This document shows, in pieces, positions 46,269 to 55,326 of a stretch of 64,000 nucleotides of DNA. This DNA is from Belliella aquatica (GTDB lineage: Bacteria; Bacteroidota; Bacteroidia; Cytophagales; Cyclobacteriaceae): contig NZ_BMFD01000001.1 in the NCBI RefSeq assembly GCF_014637795.1, positions 414,523-478,522 of the forward strand, in the 5' to 3' direction. The notes under the pieces are model-generated. The model was not told the DNA's origin. It did not search any database and saw only the letters and a program-made list of their open reading frames with translations. Within the stretch, counting starts at the first letter, position 1, and each line of letters begins with the position of its first letter. The translations under genes were made by a program, and so were the position numbers.

Positions 46269-47324
46269 ATGAAGATAGATAATAAGAAAATTTTTGAAAC
46301 GCTTAATCCTAATAAGATTTGGGTTCCTGTCATTATTGGTTTGGGAATCGTATTTCTTATGTTTTACCTTGACCCGAGTGTCAATGCCAAGACGCTGAGG
46401 GGTGTTTTTGATGCTTCTTTTGTAGCGATTTTAGTCGCAATTGTTGTTATTTTCTTTAGAGACTTAGGCTATGTTTATAGAATCAGAGCGGTTACAGATA
46501 AGCAACTCACTTGGACACGAGCTATTTATGTCATCATTCTTTGGGAATTTGCTTCAGCAGTTACCCCATCAGTTGTTGGTGGCTCTGCAGTGGCAATTTT
46601 TATTTTAAATAAAGAGGGAATCAAGCTTGGGAAAGCCATCGCTTTTGTGATGGTAACAGCAATTTTGGACAATCTCTTCTTTGTCATTGGAGCTCCGATT
46701 ATCTTGTTTTTTGCTCAAGGAAATATTTTCCCCGAAAGCAGGGTAATGGAAATGAAGCTGGGAAAAAGTCTAGAAATTCTTTTCTGGAGTAGCTACTCTT
46801 TGTATGCCATTTATTCGATCGTGATGGCGGCGGCTTTGTTTTATAGGCCACGTGTTTTCAAATGGTTTTTACTGAAATTATATTCTATCAAATGGCTGCT
46901 CAAGTGGAAGCATTCAGCCAACGAATACGGAAATCAGATTATTGATGCCTCGAAAGAACTTAAAGGAAAAAAATGGAATTATTGGCTGCCAATCATCGCA
47001 GTGACAATTTTTATTTGGAGCTCGAGATATTTGATGCTGAATGCATTGGTGGCAGCTTATGAAACTTTGAGTGTAAGCGAACATGTGATTGTATTTGCAA
47101 GACAGGTGATCATGTGGATTGTTATGATGATCTCTCCTACACCTGGAAGTAGTGGTACAGCAGAGTTTTTCTTTGCACAGTTTTTCACAGAATTCTTGAC
47201 TGGCTATACTTTTGTGACAAGTATCCTTTGGAGAATGCTTTCTTACTATCCATATCTCATTTTAGGAGCGATTTTCCTACCGAGATGGATCAAGCAAGTT
47301 TTCTTCAAAAAGAAAGAGGATTAA
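46269..47324 (+). CDS. Lysylphosphatidylglycerol synthase transmembrane region/UPF0104 family protein
   Basis: A 351-residue inner-membrane protein with seven or eight hydrophobic segments. The family has the layout of the MprF flippase domain. The conserved core is seen as FASAVTPSVVGGSAVAIFIL (residues about 97-116) and SPTPGSSGTAEFFF in the second half. The soluble MprF synthase domain is absent, so a lipid flippase-like role rather than lysyl transfer is expected, by inference. It lies three bases after scpA and 23 bases before murF-alr. Confidence 0.9.
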   Translation: MKIDNKKIFETLNPNKIWVPVIIGLGIVFLMFYLDPSVNAKTLRGVFDASFVAILVAIVVIFFRDLGYVYRIRAVTDKQLTWTRAIYVIILWEFASAVTPSVVGGSAVAIFILNKEGIKLGKAIAFVMVTAILDNLFFVIGAPIILFFAQGNIFPESRVMEMKLGKSLEILFWSSYSLYAIYSIVMAAALFYRPRVFKWFLLKLYSIKWLLKWKHSANEYGNQIIDASKELKGKKWNYWLPIIAVTIFIWSSRYLMLNALVAAYETLSVSEHVIVFARQVIMWIVMMISPTPGSSGTAEFFFAQFFTEFLTGYTFVTSILWRMLSYYPYLILGAIFLPRWIKQVFFKKKED

Positions 47325-47347
47325 TAAAAAATTCATACTTTGAGTAA

Positions 47348-49816
47348 ATGATCCAATCACTCACCACTGAGGAAATCAGAAAAATAGTCGGTGATCAGCA
47401 GGAGGCAAAAGCTGAACCTGTATTGATACACCACGTCATCATCGATTCTAGATCCATGTTGCAGCCCGAGCATACGATATTCGTGGCTTTGAAGGGTGCA
47501 AAGTTTGACGGGCATGACTTTATTCCTGAGCTTTTTGAATTGGGTGTAAAATGCTTTTTGGTCAAGGATACTTATAAAATACAAAAGAAATTAGAGGGTA
47601 AAATAGAACTGATTTTTGTAAAAGACACCAGAGTAGGGTTGCAGCAAATAGCAGCTTACCAACGCGCTTTATTTGAATCCCCTGTTATTTCCATCACGGG
47701 AAGCAATGGGAAAACAATCATTAAAGAATGGCTTGGGCAAGTTTTGGCTCAAAAATATGCAGTAGCCAAAAGTCCAAAAAGTTACAACAGCCAAGTAGGT
47801 GTTCCACTTTCCATTTTTGGGATTTCCCCATATCATCAAGTAGCGATTTTAGAAGCTGGAATTTCCAAAGTTGGGGAAATGGAAACCCTTCAGAATATCA
47901 TTAAGCCTGATATTGGGGTTTTTACAAATATTGGCACTGCGCACGAAGAGGGATTTGCCTCCATGGGTGAAAAACTGAGGGAGAAAGCCAAGCTTTTTGA
48001 ACATGCGAAATATGTAATATATAGAAAAGAGCATGATCAGATTGCAGAATTTTTAGAGGCGGAATTCGACGCCTCACAACTTATCGCTTGGTCCGATCAA
48101 CCCGGAGCAGATTATACGCTTACGATTAAGAAAGACCTAGAAAAAACCAAAATCCTATTGATCAAGCCGGATTTTCAGATGTTTACTTTTACGGTTCCTT
48201 TTTCTGATGTAGCATCTTTGGAAAACATCCGTCATGTGATCACCACAGCGCTTACTTTGGGCATGCTGCCGAAGGACATTCAATCGGGAATTGATCATCT
48301 CAAAACGGTGGACATGCGGCTGACGCTCAAGTCTGGCTACAACGAGACCTTGATCATCGATGATACTTATAACAATGACTTGGCAGGACTGCGATTGGCA
48401 CTTGATTTTATGGCTGCACAAAGGCCAAAAAACAGGAAAGTCCTGATCCTTTCTGATTTTATGCAGGTAGGTCAGCCCGAGGAAGTCTATCAGGAAGTTG
48501 CGCAATTGATCAAGCATTATGGCATTGATTTGTTGATTGGAGTTGGGGAGACGATACAGGTTTTGGAAGGAGAAGTTTCTTGCAGTACCATTTTTTATAA
48601 AGACACAGAGGCATTGCTTGAGGAACTTCGGGAAGATAGTTTTGACAGTGATCTGATCTTGGTTACAGGAGCTCGGGTTTATGGATTTGAAAGAATCGTC
48701 AACAAATTGCAGCAGCGAATCCATGGGACTACCCTCGAGATCAACCTCAATGCACTAACGCACAATTATAATTTTTACAAAACCAAAGTCCTTCCGCAGA
48801 CCAAAATCATGGTGATGGTTAAGGCCTTTGCTTATGGCGGTGGAGCGACTGAAATTGCCAACCACTTGCAGCAGTTGCGAGCGGATTATTTGGCTGTCGC
48901 CTATACGGATGAAGGTGTCGCCTTGCGGGAAGAAGGAATTGCTTTGCCCATCATGGTGCTCAATCCAGCTCAGGAATCTTTCCATCATTTGCAAAAGCAC
49001 AATTTAGAACCTGTTGTCTATAGCCCCAATTTTTACAAACAATTAGGAAAATATTGCCGCACGCATCAAACCACGATGAAGATTCATCTTGATCTTGATA
49101 CAGGGATGCACAGACTGGGATTTGATCAGCAGCAATTGGCAGAGCTTAAGGATTTGACTGCGCAATTCCCTGAGTTGGAAATTGCGAGTCTTTATACCCA
49201 TTTGGTTGGAGCTGATGAAGCAGTTCATGAAGATTTTTCACTGCATCAATTAGAGCTGTTTTCCAAAATGTGTCAGCAGATTGCAGGATTCATTGGATTT
49301 ATGCCTATCCGACATGCGCTCAATTCAGCGGGAATTATCCGTTATCCTGCCTATCAATTTGATATGGTCAGGTTAGGAATTGGCTTGTATGGTGTAGAAG
49401 TAAATGGGATTTATGATGCTGCGTTAAGACCAATTTCTTCTTTGAAGACAACCATTTCTCAAATCAAAACAGTAGATGCAGGAGAAACCATTGGCTACAG
49501 CCGAAAAGGAAGACTAAGCTCCAATGGAAAAATCGCAACAATTGCTATTGGCTATGCAGATGGCTATGACAGGAGATTCAGCAACGGCAAAGGGGCTGTC
49601 TTGATCCATGGAAAAAAAGCGCCTATCATCGGCAATGTCTGCATGGATATGTGCATGGTGGACATCTCAGGAATCGATGCCAAAGAAGGCGATGAAGTTA
49701 TCATATATGGACCTGGCATTTCTCTCAAAGAACTCGCTTCCAATATCGGCACCATTCCCTACGAACTCCTCACTAATATCAGCAGCAGAGTGAAGCGGGT
49801 GTATTATTTGGATTGA
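47348..49816 (+). CDS. murF: Bifunctional UDP-MurNAc-tripeptide:D-Ala-D-Ala ligase/alanine racemase
   Basis: An 822-residue fusion. Residues 1 to about 455 are MurF, with the ATP-binding loop TGSNGKT (about 116-122) and the Mur ligase C-terminal domain around FERIVNKL. Residues about 458-822 are a PLP-dependent alanine racemase: the lysine that binds PLP is in VMVKAFAYGG (a variant of VKANAYGHG), the catalytic tyrosine is in ETIGYSRKGRL, and CMDMCMVDIS follows. It links D-alanine supply to peptidoglycan precursor synthesis. The fusion is a known Bacteroidota arrangement, not an oddity of this strain. Confidence 0.96.
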   Translation: MIQSLTTEEIRKIVGDQQEAKAEPVLIHHVIIDSRSMLQPEHTIFVALKGAKFDGHDFIPELFELGVKCFLVKDTYKIQKKLEGKIELIFVKDTRVGLQQIAAYQRALFESPVISITGSNGKTIIKEWLGQVLAQKYAVAKSPKSYNSQVGVPLSIFGISPYHQVAILEAGISKVGEMETLQNIIKPDIGVFTNIGTAHEEGFASMGEKLREKAKLFEHAKYVIYRKEHDQIAEFLEAEFDASQLIAWSDQPGADYTLTIKKDLEKTKILLIKPDFQMFTFTVPFSDVASLENIRHVITTALTLGMLPKDIQSGIDHLKTVDMRLTLKSGYNETLIIDDTYNNDLAGLRLALDFMAAQRPKNRKVLILSDFMQVGQPEEVYQEVAQLIKHYGIDLLIGVGETIQVLEGEVSCSTIFYKDTEALLEELREDSFDSDLILVTGARVYGFERIVNKLQQRIHGTTLEINLNALTHNYNFYKTKVLPQTKIMVMVKAFAYGGGATEIANHLQQLRADYLAVAYTDEGVALREEGIALPIMVLNPAQESFHHLQKHNLEPVVYSPNFYKQLGKYCRTHQTTMKIHLDLDTGMHRLGFDQQQLAELKDLTAQFPELEIASLYTHLVGADEAVHEDFSLHQLELFSKMCQQIAGFIGFMPIRHALNSAGIIRYPAYQFDMVRLGIGLYGVEVNGIYDAALRPISSLKTTISQIKTVDAGETIGYSRKGRLSSNGKIATIAIGYADGYDRRFSNGKGAVLIHGKKAPIIGNVCMDMCMVDISGIDAKEGDEVIIYGPGISLKELASNIGTIPYELLTNISSRVKRVYYLD

Positions 49817-50158
49817 TGAGGATTTTAGATTTTAGAGGGTAGATTTACCTACCGTTAGGCAGGTTTTAGATTTAATCTTACTTCTATAACAACTATAAAT
49901 TTTTTTCAATTCCTGATCCGAAATTTAGAGGTCTAAATCCAAAATTTTTTCAATATGTATATCTGCTTTATTACCAGTAGCCATTTATAATATTGGTTGC
50001 AGTTCATTTCAATCAGCTTTGGACCCTTAGCTGTCAACAGTTGACAGTTATCGGTAAGATTATTTGTGATAAAATCACATGCTGGTGTCCTTGCGGAAAA
50101 TCATAATTTTTAATGTCGAATGTAAAATGTAGAACTCTAAACGCAGGACTCAATTCAC
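49817..50158. other. Repeat-rich intergenic region between murF-alr and the MFS gene
   Basis: This 342-bp region between convergent genes has no open frame of note. It begins with AT-rich GATTTTAGATTTTAGA direct repeats, then ACCTACCGTTAGGCAGGT (about 49847-49864, a short inverted repeat), and ends with the GTCAAC palindrome at 50031 and repeat A copy 4. I see no strong terminator. Confidence 0.6.
50031..50104 (+). repeat. GTCAAC palindrome joined to dispersed palindromic repeat A, copy 4
   Basis: CTGTCAACAGTTGACAG at 50031-50047 is a perfect palindrome around a central A. It runs directly into repeat A (50047-50104), which contains the internal perfect inverted repeat TGTGATAAAATCACA and ends GCGGAAAATCAT. 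The same fusion of GTCAAC and repeat A is seen at 5531-5606. Confidence 0.7.
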
Positions 50159-51358
50159 CTAGCCTTTCATTCTCAAAAGGATAACAAATGCAGACAAAAT
50201 TGTCAGCCCACCAATGGTCAAAATTGACATTTCTATTCCAAAGGCATCTGCTATGATTCCTGTAAGAATCGCTCCTATGGCATAACCCAAGTCTCTCCAT
50301 AGTCTAAAAACTCCAATGCTATTGGCACGATCTGTTGGATGGGTGTTTTCTGCTACTGTTGCCAAAAATGTAGGATAGACCATCGCAGTACCCCAACCCA
50401 AAACAGCAGCTAAAATCAAATAATGCGTCATCGAACTAGCAAAAAGAAAGAATGCAAGTGCAATCCCCTGAAGCATCATCCCAATAAACAACAGGTACTT
50501 TTTACTGTACAAGTCAGCCATTTTTCCAGTAAATAGCTGTCCAAATCCCCATACAGCAGGATAGGTCGCAGTGATGATGCCAATTTGCTCAAGATCAAAA
50601 CCTTTGACAGAAAGTAGAATAGGAAATATTCCCCAAGCCATCCCATCATTGAGGTTGTTGATCAATCCAGCCTGAGTGACCGATCCAAGGTTCGGATGCT
50701 TCCAAGTGGTTTCCCAAAAGATGTTCTTCAGTTTGGGAACATCACTGTGTTGGTTTTCGGCCGCAACATGCTTTCGGGTGTCTTTGATGAAGAAAATACT
50801 TCCCAACAATCCCAAAACAGCCAATCCAATTCCCAGATAAAATGGATAAGGTCTCAAACCGTATTCTGCAGCAATATATCCTGTAAGAAAAGCCACTACC
50901 GCCACGGCCAGATAGCCTGCAAATTCATTCAGCCCCATGGCAAAGCCTCTTTGCTTTTCACCGACTAGGTCAATTTTCATCACCACAGTAGATGACCAAG
51001 CAAGACCTTGATTGATTCCCAAAAGTACGTTGGCTGCTACTATCCAATCCCATGAAGGCGCAAACATCAAGATAAAAGGAACAGGCAAACCAAACAGCCA
51101 ACCAATAACGAGTAAGTTTTTTCTTCCTATTTTATTGGCAAATGCTCCAGCAAAGTAATTCGTAATGGCCTTGACGATTCCGAAAACAATTATAAAGGAC
51201 AAAATTGCTGTTTTGGCAGCGATGGCAAACTCAACCTCTGCTATCTGTGGAAGAATACTTCGCTCTAGTCCAACCATCCCACCGACAAAAGCATTGATGA
51301 TGACTAAGAGGGTAAATTGTTTCCAGTTTTCTTTGAGTCCTAATTGTACGCTTTTCAT
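50159..51358 (-). CDS. MFS transporter
   Basis: A 399-residue inner-membrane secondary transporter with about 12 hydrophobic segments. The MFS loop motif between helices 2 and 3 appears as FANKIGRKNLLVIG, and a second equivalent is GKMADLYSKKYLLFIG after helix 8. The charged middle loop (about 195-225, KDTRKHVAAENQHSD) divides the two halves. The substrate is unknown. It is monocistronic, convergent with murF-alr. Confidence 0.9.
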   Translation of the reverse strand: MKSVQLGLKENWKQFTLLVIINAFVGGMVGLERSILPQIAEVEFAIAAKTAILSFIIVFGIVKAITNYFAGAFANKIGRKNLLVIGWLFGLPVPFILMFAPSWDWIVAANVLLGINQGLAWSSTVVMKIDLVGEKQRGFAMGLNEFAGYLAVAVVAFLTGYIAAEYGLRPYPFYLGIGLAVLGLLGSIFFIKDTRKHVAAENQHSDVPKLKNIFWETTWKHPNLGSVTQAGLINNLNDGMAWGIFPILLSVKGFDLEQIGIITATYPAVWGFGQLFTGKMADLYSKKYLLFIGMMLQGIALAFFLFASSMTHYLILAAVLGWGTAMVYPTFLATVAENTHPTDRANSIGVFRLWRDLGYAIGAILTGIIADAFGIEMSILTIGGLTILSAFVILLRMKG

Positions 51359-51525
51359 TGAAATTTAATTCTATCTGCAAAAGTGAGTACTTCTTTGATT
51401 TTTTAAATGAGACTTATGTCACGTAGGATATGAAATAATTGTAAGAGAAGATGTTAATTTATCCAAAGAAATATATGATTTTTTATAAACCTAGTTTATA
51501 TTGAAACTTTTAAAAATCTCCTCAT

Positions 51526-52668
51526 ATGAAATTTAGGAATCAATCTTGGGTTAAAGCAGTAAATTATATCTTTTTGTTAACCTTTTCTTTTTCATGTAAA
51601 GAAAAAGATGGCTCCTTGAATTTGGAGGATTCACTTCAACTTACTCAGGCTTCAATCGACACCTTGTTTATTGATTCTGGAGATGAATTAATTCAAGCTG
51701 CTGTGAAATTTGAGTTGGTAAGTCTACTGGAAGACCATAAATACCTGTACCACTGGGATCAAAACAACGCCATACTTGAAGTCATTGATTTAGAAAATTT
51801 GACCCTTGAAAGCCGGATCACTTTTGAAAAAGATGGTCCAAATGGAGCTGGAACAAATTCATTTTCACATTTTCAAATGCTTAATAAGAGTGAGTTTGTT
51901 TTACTAAATCCTTTTCAAGTGCTTCTCTTTAATGTTAAAGGAGAAAAGCTCAAGGAGATCGACTTGTATGAAGAAAAGTTGAGAAAGGCTTTCAGTGAAG
52001 TAGGAGCTCCTAGAATATTGCATTTTGATGAAGCAACTTCAGATACCTATGGATTTCAAGTAGGGTTCAAAAAATTCAATCCAACGCTGAATCATTTTAA
52101 TCTTGAAAACTATCAAGGATCTGTTAATCCTTTACCAAAATTTAATGCATTGGATAATTATCGACTCCTGTATGAAAGTAAGAATGGGATGGACATGAAA
52201 GTACATTTGCCGACTCTTCATTTCAATGCACTGAAAGACAAAATATTAATAAGCGCTGATGCTATTGATGGCTTGTATGTATATAATTTAAACGAAACCA
52301 ATCTTGAATTTTATAATCTAGGTTCTCAGGTGGCAACACAGACTCTAAAATCAGAACCCATCGCATCCATCAATGATTTTGAAGAATGGCAAAACCTTAT
52401 CTTAGAGATGGAGAAGGAGTTCAACTATGGTAAGTTTTTATTTGACGAACAAAACGACAGATACTTGAGACTGCTCTATCGAAAAGTTTCAACTGATAAC
52501 TTTAAAATTTTCGTCAGTGAATATTCTTTAGGTTTCGATTTATTAAAAGAATATGAAGTAGTGCAAACCCTAAAAAAACCAAAAAATGAATTTGTCAAAG
52601 ATGGTAGCATTTGGCTCTATCAAAATTTTGACGACGAACTAGCATTTATCAAACTCACACTAAATTAA
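51526..52668 (+). CDS. DUF4221 family beta-propeller lipoprotein (array copy 1)
   Basis: A 380-residue lipoprotein (lipobox FSFSC, Cys24, after a basic start MKFRNQSWVK). It carries FEKDGPNG after the first blade and a C-terminal IWLYQNFDDELAF. The strand-rich mature part fits a propeller. It is followed after ten bases by the second copy, so the array is likely one transcript. It resembles the last gene of the 27-35 kb operon. No function is known for the family. Confidence 0.85.
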   Translation: MKFRNQSWVKAVNYIFLLTFSFSCKEKDGSLNLEDSLQLTQASIDTLFIDSGDELIQAAVKFELVSLLEDHKYLYHWDQNNAILEVIDLENLTLESRITFEKDGPNGAGTNSFSHFQMLNKSEFVLLNPFQVLLFNVKGEKLKEIDLYEEKLRKAFSEVGAPRILHFDEATSDTYGFQVGFKKFNPTLNHFNLENYQGSVNPLPKFNALDNYRLLYESKNGMDMKVHLPTLHFNALKDKILISADAIDGLYVYNLNETNLEFYNLGSQVATQTLKSEPIASINDFEEWQNLILEMEKEFNYGKFLFDEQNDRYLRLLYRKVSTDNFKIFVSEYSLGFDLLKEYEVVQTLKKPKNEFVKDGSIWLYQNFDDELAFIKLTLN

Positions 52669-52678
52669 TCCACAAACC

Positions 52679-53815
52679 ATGAAAAAATTAGTATTTATTC
52701 TTTTTGTAACAATTTTGGACTCTTGCGGAGGTAAAGATTCAGAGAACACAGCGAATTCTTATGCAGATATGACCATAAGCATGGATACAGTGGTAGTTGA
52801 TTCTGGCAATGAAATCCTGATGGCGGCTACTCAATCTTATAGCCATAACATAAATGATAAAGTAGACAGACTTTATTTTTGGGATATCCAATCCTACAAT
52901 TTAGAAGTAGTGGATCTAGATGAAATGGTCTTACTTGAGAAAATGCCCTACGAGAAAGAAGGGCCAAATGGCGTAGGTCAATATCCTTATCAAATGATGT
53001 TGATTGGTGATGATAAAGTGGCTTTCGTAGAATGGAATCAAATCGTCATCGCAGACATGAATGGCAATTTGATCAAAAAAGTCAAAATGGACGAAGAATG
53101 GATGAAAGAAGGTTTAGGTGAAAAAGAGTCTCTTAACCCACTTGGGTTTTCTGATGATGGAAGTACAGTATATTGTACCATTTCAAATTTTGAAAGACTG
53201 AATTCTAATATCATCCAAGTCGATTTGGAAAATAAGAAAACGAAGTTGATTGAATTACCAGAGTACGATAAAAGGGAAAATTTTAGAGTGACTTTTAAGT
53301 CTGAAGAGGGAGGAGGTATGAGTATGTCGATGACTTACCCTTCTTTGTCATTAGATAGACATCAAGACAAGCTAATTTTTTGGTCTAATGCTTTCAATGC
53401 TTTATATGAATATGATCCTGAAGCTGATTCCTTAAGTTATCGTACCATCACCAATACATTAACCCCAAACGAAAAGTCGGGGACTTATCAAAATGATGTG
53501 TCTACTTTGGAGGCTATGACAGAAGTTAGACAGCAAATTCAACAGGAAGTTAGTTTTTCCAAGCTCTTTTGGGATGATCAGAATAAGGTTTTTTACAGAT
53601 TTGCGCATTACAATTTACCCAAAATTGCAGATGAAGCGGTTAAGTCTAAGGTTTTCATTAGCATCCTCAATAACGATTTTGAGGTCATTGGAGAAAAGGA
53701 AGTTACAGAAATTTTCAAATCAGTTCCAACTGCACAGTTTGTGAAAGATGGAAAAATCCATGCCTATTTGAATGTGGATGACGAGTTGGGGTATATCAGA
53801 ATTGGAGTTAATTAA
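52679..53815 (+). CDS. DUF4221 family beta-propeller lipoprotein (array copy 2)
   Basis: A 378-residue lipoprotein (lipobox ILDSC, Cys16). It has YEKEGPNG after the first blade and YLNVDDELGY at the end. Between them are strands such as VDRLYFWDIQSYNLEVVDLD and KLIFWSNAFNALYEYD that mark propeller blades. The sequence differs enough from its neighbours that the duplication is old. A decayed third copy follows within 55 bp, then an intact copy. Confidence 0.85.
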   Translation: MKKLVFILFVTILDSCGGKDSENTANSYADMTISMDTVVVDSGNEILMAATQSYSHNINDKVDRLYFWDIQSYNLEVVDLDEMVLLEKMPYEKEGPNGVGQYPYQMMLIGDDKVAFVEWNQIVIADMNGNLIKKVKMDEEWMKEGLGEKESLNPLGFSDDGSTVYCTISNFERLNSNIIQVDLENKKTKLIELPEYDKRENFRVTFKSEEGGGMSMSMTYPSLSLDRHQDKLIFWSNAFNALYEYDPEADSLSYRTITNTLTPNEKSGTYQNDVSTLEAMTEVRQQIQQEVSFSKLFWDDQNKVFYRFAHYNLPKIADEAVKSKVFISILNNDFEVIGEKEVTEIFKSVPTAQFVKDGKIHAYLNVDDELGYIRIGVN

Positions 53816-53865
53816 ATTGAATTTAAGGAATGTCCTTAGTTTTACTTCAATGTTTTGTTTGAGGC

Positions 53866-54016
53866 GTATTTGATGCAGAGTTTAAGCATATTGCTGAGTC
53901 AAAAATCCCTGAAATCCAGAAAAGACCTGCCAAGCACTTTGTCAAAGACGCCAAAATCTGGCTTTATGAAAATATAGATGATGAATTGTGGGATTTGTGA
54001 GGATAACCATAAACTA
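53866..54016 (+). pseudogene. Decayed C-terminal remnant of a DUF4221 gene
   Basis: From 53866 one frame encodes VFDAEFKHIAESKIPEI, then FVKDAKIWLYENIDDEL and a premature stop at 53998. The piece aligns with the ends of the neighbouring copies (IWLYENIDDELGFVRI in copy 54024). After DDEL two extra bases shift the frame; removing them would restore GFVRITIN and a stop at 54014. No matching N-terminal half is found upstream, so only the last 50 or so codons survive. Confidence 0.85.
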
Positions 54017-54023
54017 ACATAAA

Positions 54024-55166
54024 ATGAAAAAAATTATAATCGGAATGATATCTGGGCTGTCTTTCATAGCTGCTTGCTCTACTGAGAAAAACGAGTCTTT
54101 GGAGAATTTTGAATTTAATTTGACTCAAGATACTGTGGTGGTGGATGCCGGTGATGGGATTATTGACCTGAACGGAGGTTTACGTAGTTCTGAAATCTCA
54201 AGTGACGGTAAATACCTATATAACCTTGTTTTCATGCAGCCAAAAATTGATAAAATCAATTTAGAAACTTTGACTTTTGAGAAAACCCTTGAATTTGAAA
54301 AGGAAGGGCCGAATGGTATCGAGACTTATGTTGCGGGATTTTCCTTGACACCCAAAGATCAAATCGTGATGTGGTCTTATGGACTCCATGGAGTTTTTGA
54401 TCAATCTGGAGAAAAAGTCAGGGATTTTAGGCTTAGTAAAATCGTTGATGATGAGTTTAGAGGTACAGGCTTCCTACCGATCCGCTTATTTGAGCATCCT
54501 CAAGATCCAAATACAATATTTGGACTTTACGTGAAATGGGAAGACAATGAATATTTCTTGATGAAATATGACCTAGAGAATGAATCATTTGCTAAAATCC
54601 AATTGCCAGAAACAGAAAAGTTTAAGGAGTTCAGAATGGAGTTTGAATCAAGTGGAGGTTCCGTAGGAGCATTTTGCCCTTCGCCTGATCCAGTTTCTGT
54701 TGATGAAAGAATAATTATGACAAACATGGCTTTCAATGAAGCTTATGTCTACGATATGGTTTTGGATTCTCTGTATTTAGTTCCTTGGAATAGTACTTTG
54801 ACAGGAAATAAAAATGAAGCTAAACTTCCCAAAACAGTGGAAATGGAAGAAGGTGAGAAGTATTTTAGAATGTTTGGTGAGTCAATAAATTTTATGCCAC
54901 TTTCTTGGGATTCGATTTCTCAGCAATTTGTCAGAATGTCCTATAAAACCATCTATGGAGAAGAATTGGATGAATATGGCAGTCCAAAAGTTTTGAAATC
55001 AGAGGTTTTTCTAACCCTTTTGGACAAAAACCTAAAGATCATTAAGGAAACAAAACTCGAAAATTACACTAAAGAACCACCAAAGTACTTCTTCCTAAAT
55101 AGTACCATCTGGCTTTATGAAAATATTGATGATGAATTGGGGTTTGTGAGGATTAGGCTTGATTAA
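54024..55166 (+). CDS. DUF4221 family beta-propeller lipoprotein (array copy after the remnant)
   Basis: A 380-residue lipoprotein (lipobox FIAAC, Cys18). It has FEKEGPNG after the first blade and a C-terminal IWLYENIDDELGF nearly identical to that of the remnant just upstream, which suggests that the remnant and this gene come from one recent duplication. The mature part contains SGGSVGAFCPSPDPVSVDE with a cysteine not seen in the other copies. It ends the array; about 160 bp of AT-rich sequence follows before the convergent DUF3050 gene. Confidence 0.85.
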   Translation: MKKIIIGMISGLSFIAACSTEKNESLENFEFNLTQDTVVVDAGDGIIDLNGGLRSSEISSDGKYLYNLVFMQPKIDKINLETLTFEKTLEFEKEGPNGIETYVAGFSLTPKDQIVMWSYGLHGVFDQSGEKVRDFRLSKIVDDEFRGTGFLPIRLFEHPQDPNTIFGLYVKWEDNEYFLMKYDLENESFAKIQLPETEKFKEFRMEFESSGGSVGAFCPSPDPVSVDERIIMTNMAFNEAYVYDMVLDSLYLVPWNSTLTGNKNEAKLPKTVEMEEGEKYFRMFGESINFMPLSWDSISQQFVRMSYKTIYGEELDEYGSPKVLKSEVFLTLLDKNLKIIKETKLENYTKEPPKYFFLNSTIWLYENIDDELGFVRIRLD

Positions 55167-55326
55167 CGTACTACTTCAAGAAAAATCTTTTGTATTATTT
55201 GAAACAGCTTCCTAGAACACGCTATATGTCATTTTATTTAGTCAATTCACCGAATATTACGATATATAGGGATTCAATTCACCAAAAATCATGGTTTTTG
55301 GTGAATTGAATTTTGTTACTATCTAA

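Noticed and set aside
47348-49816. MurF-alanine racemase fusion as a novelty
   Set aside because: This fusion is a known feature of Bacteroidota.
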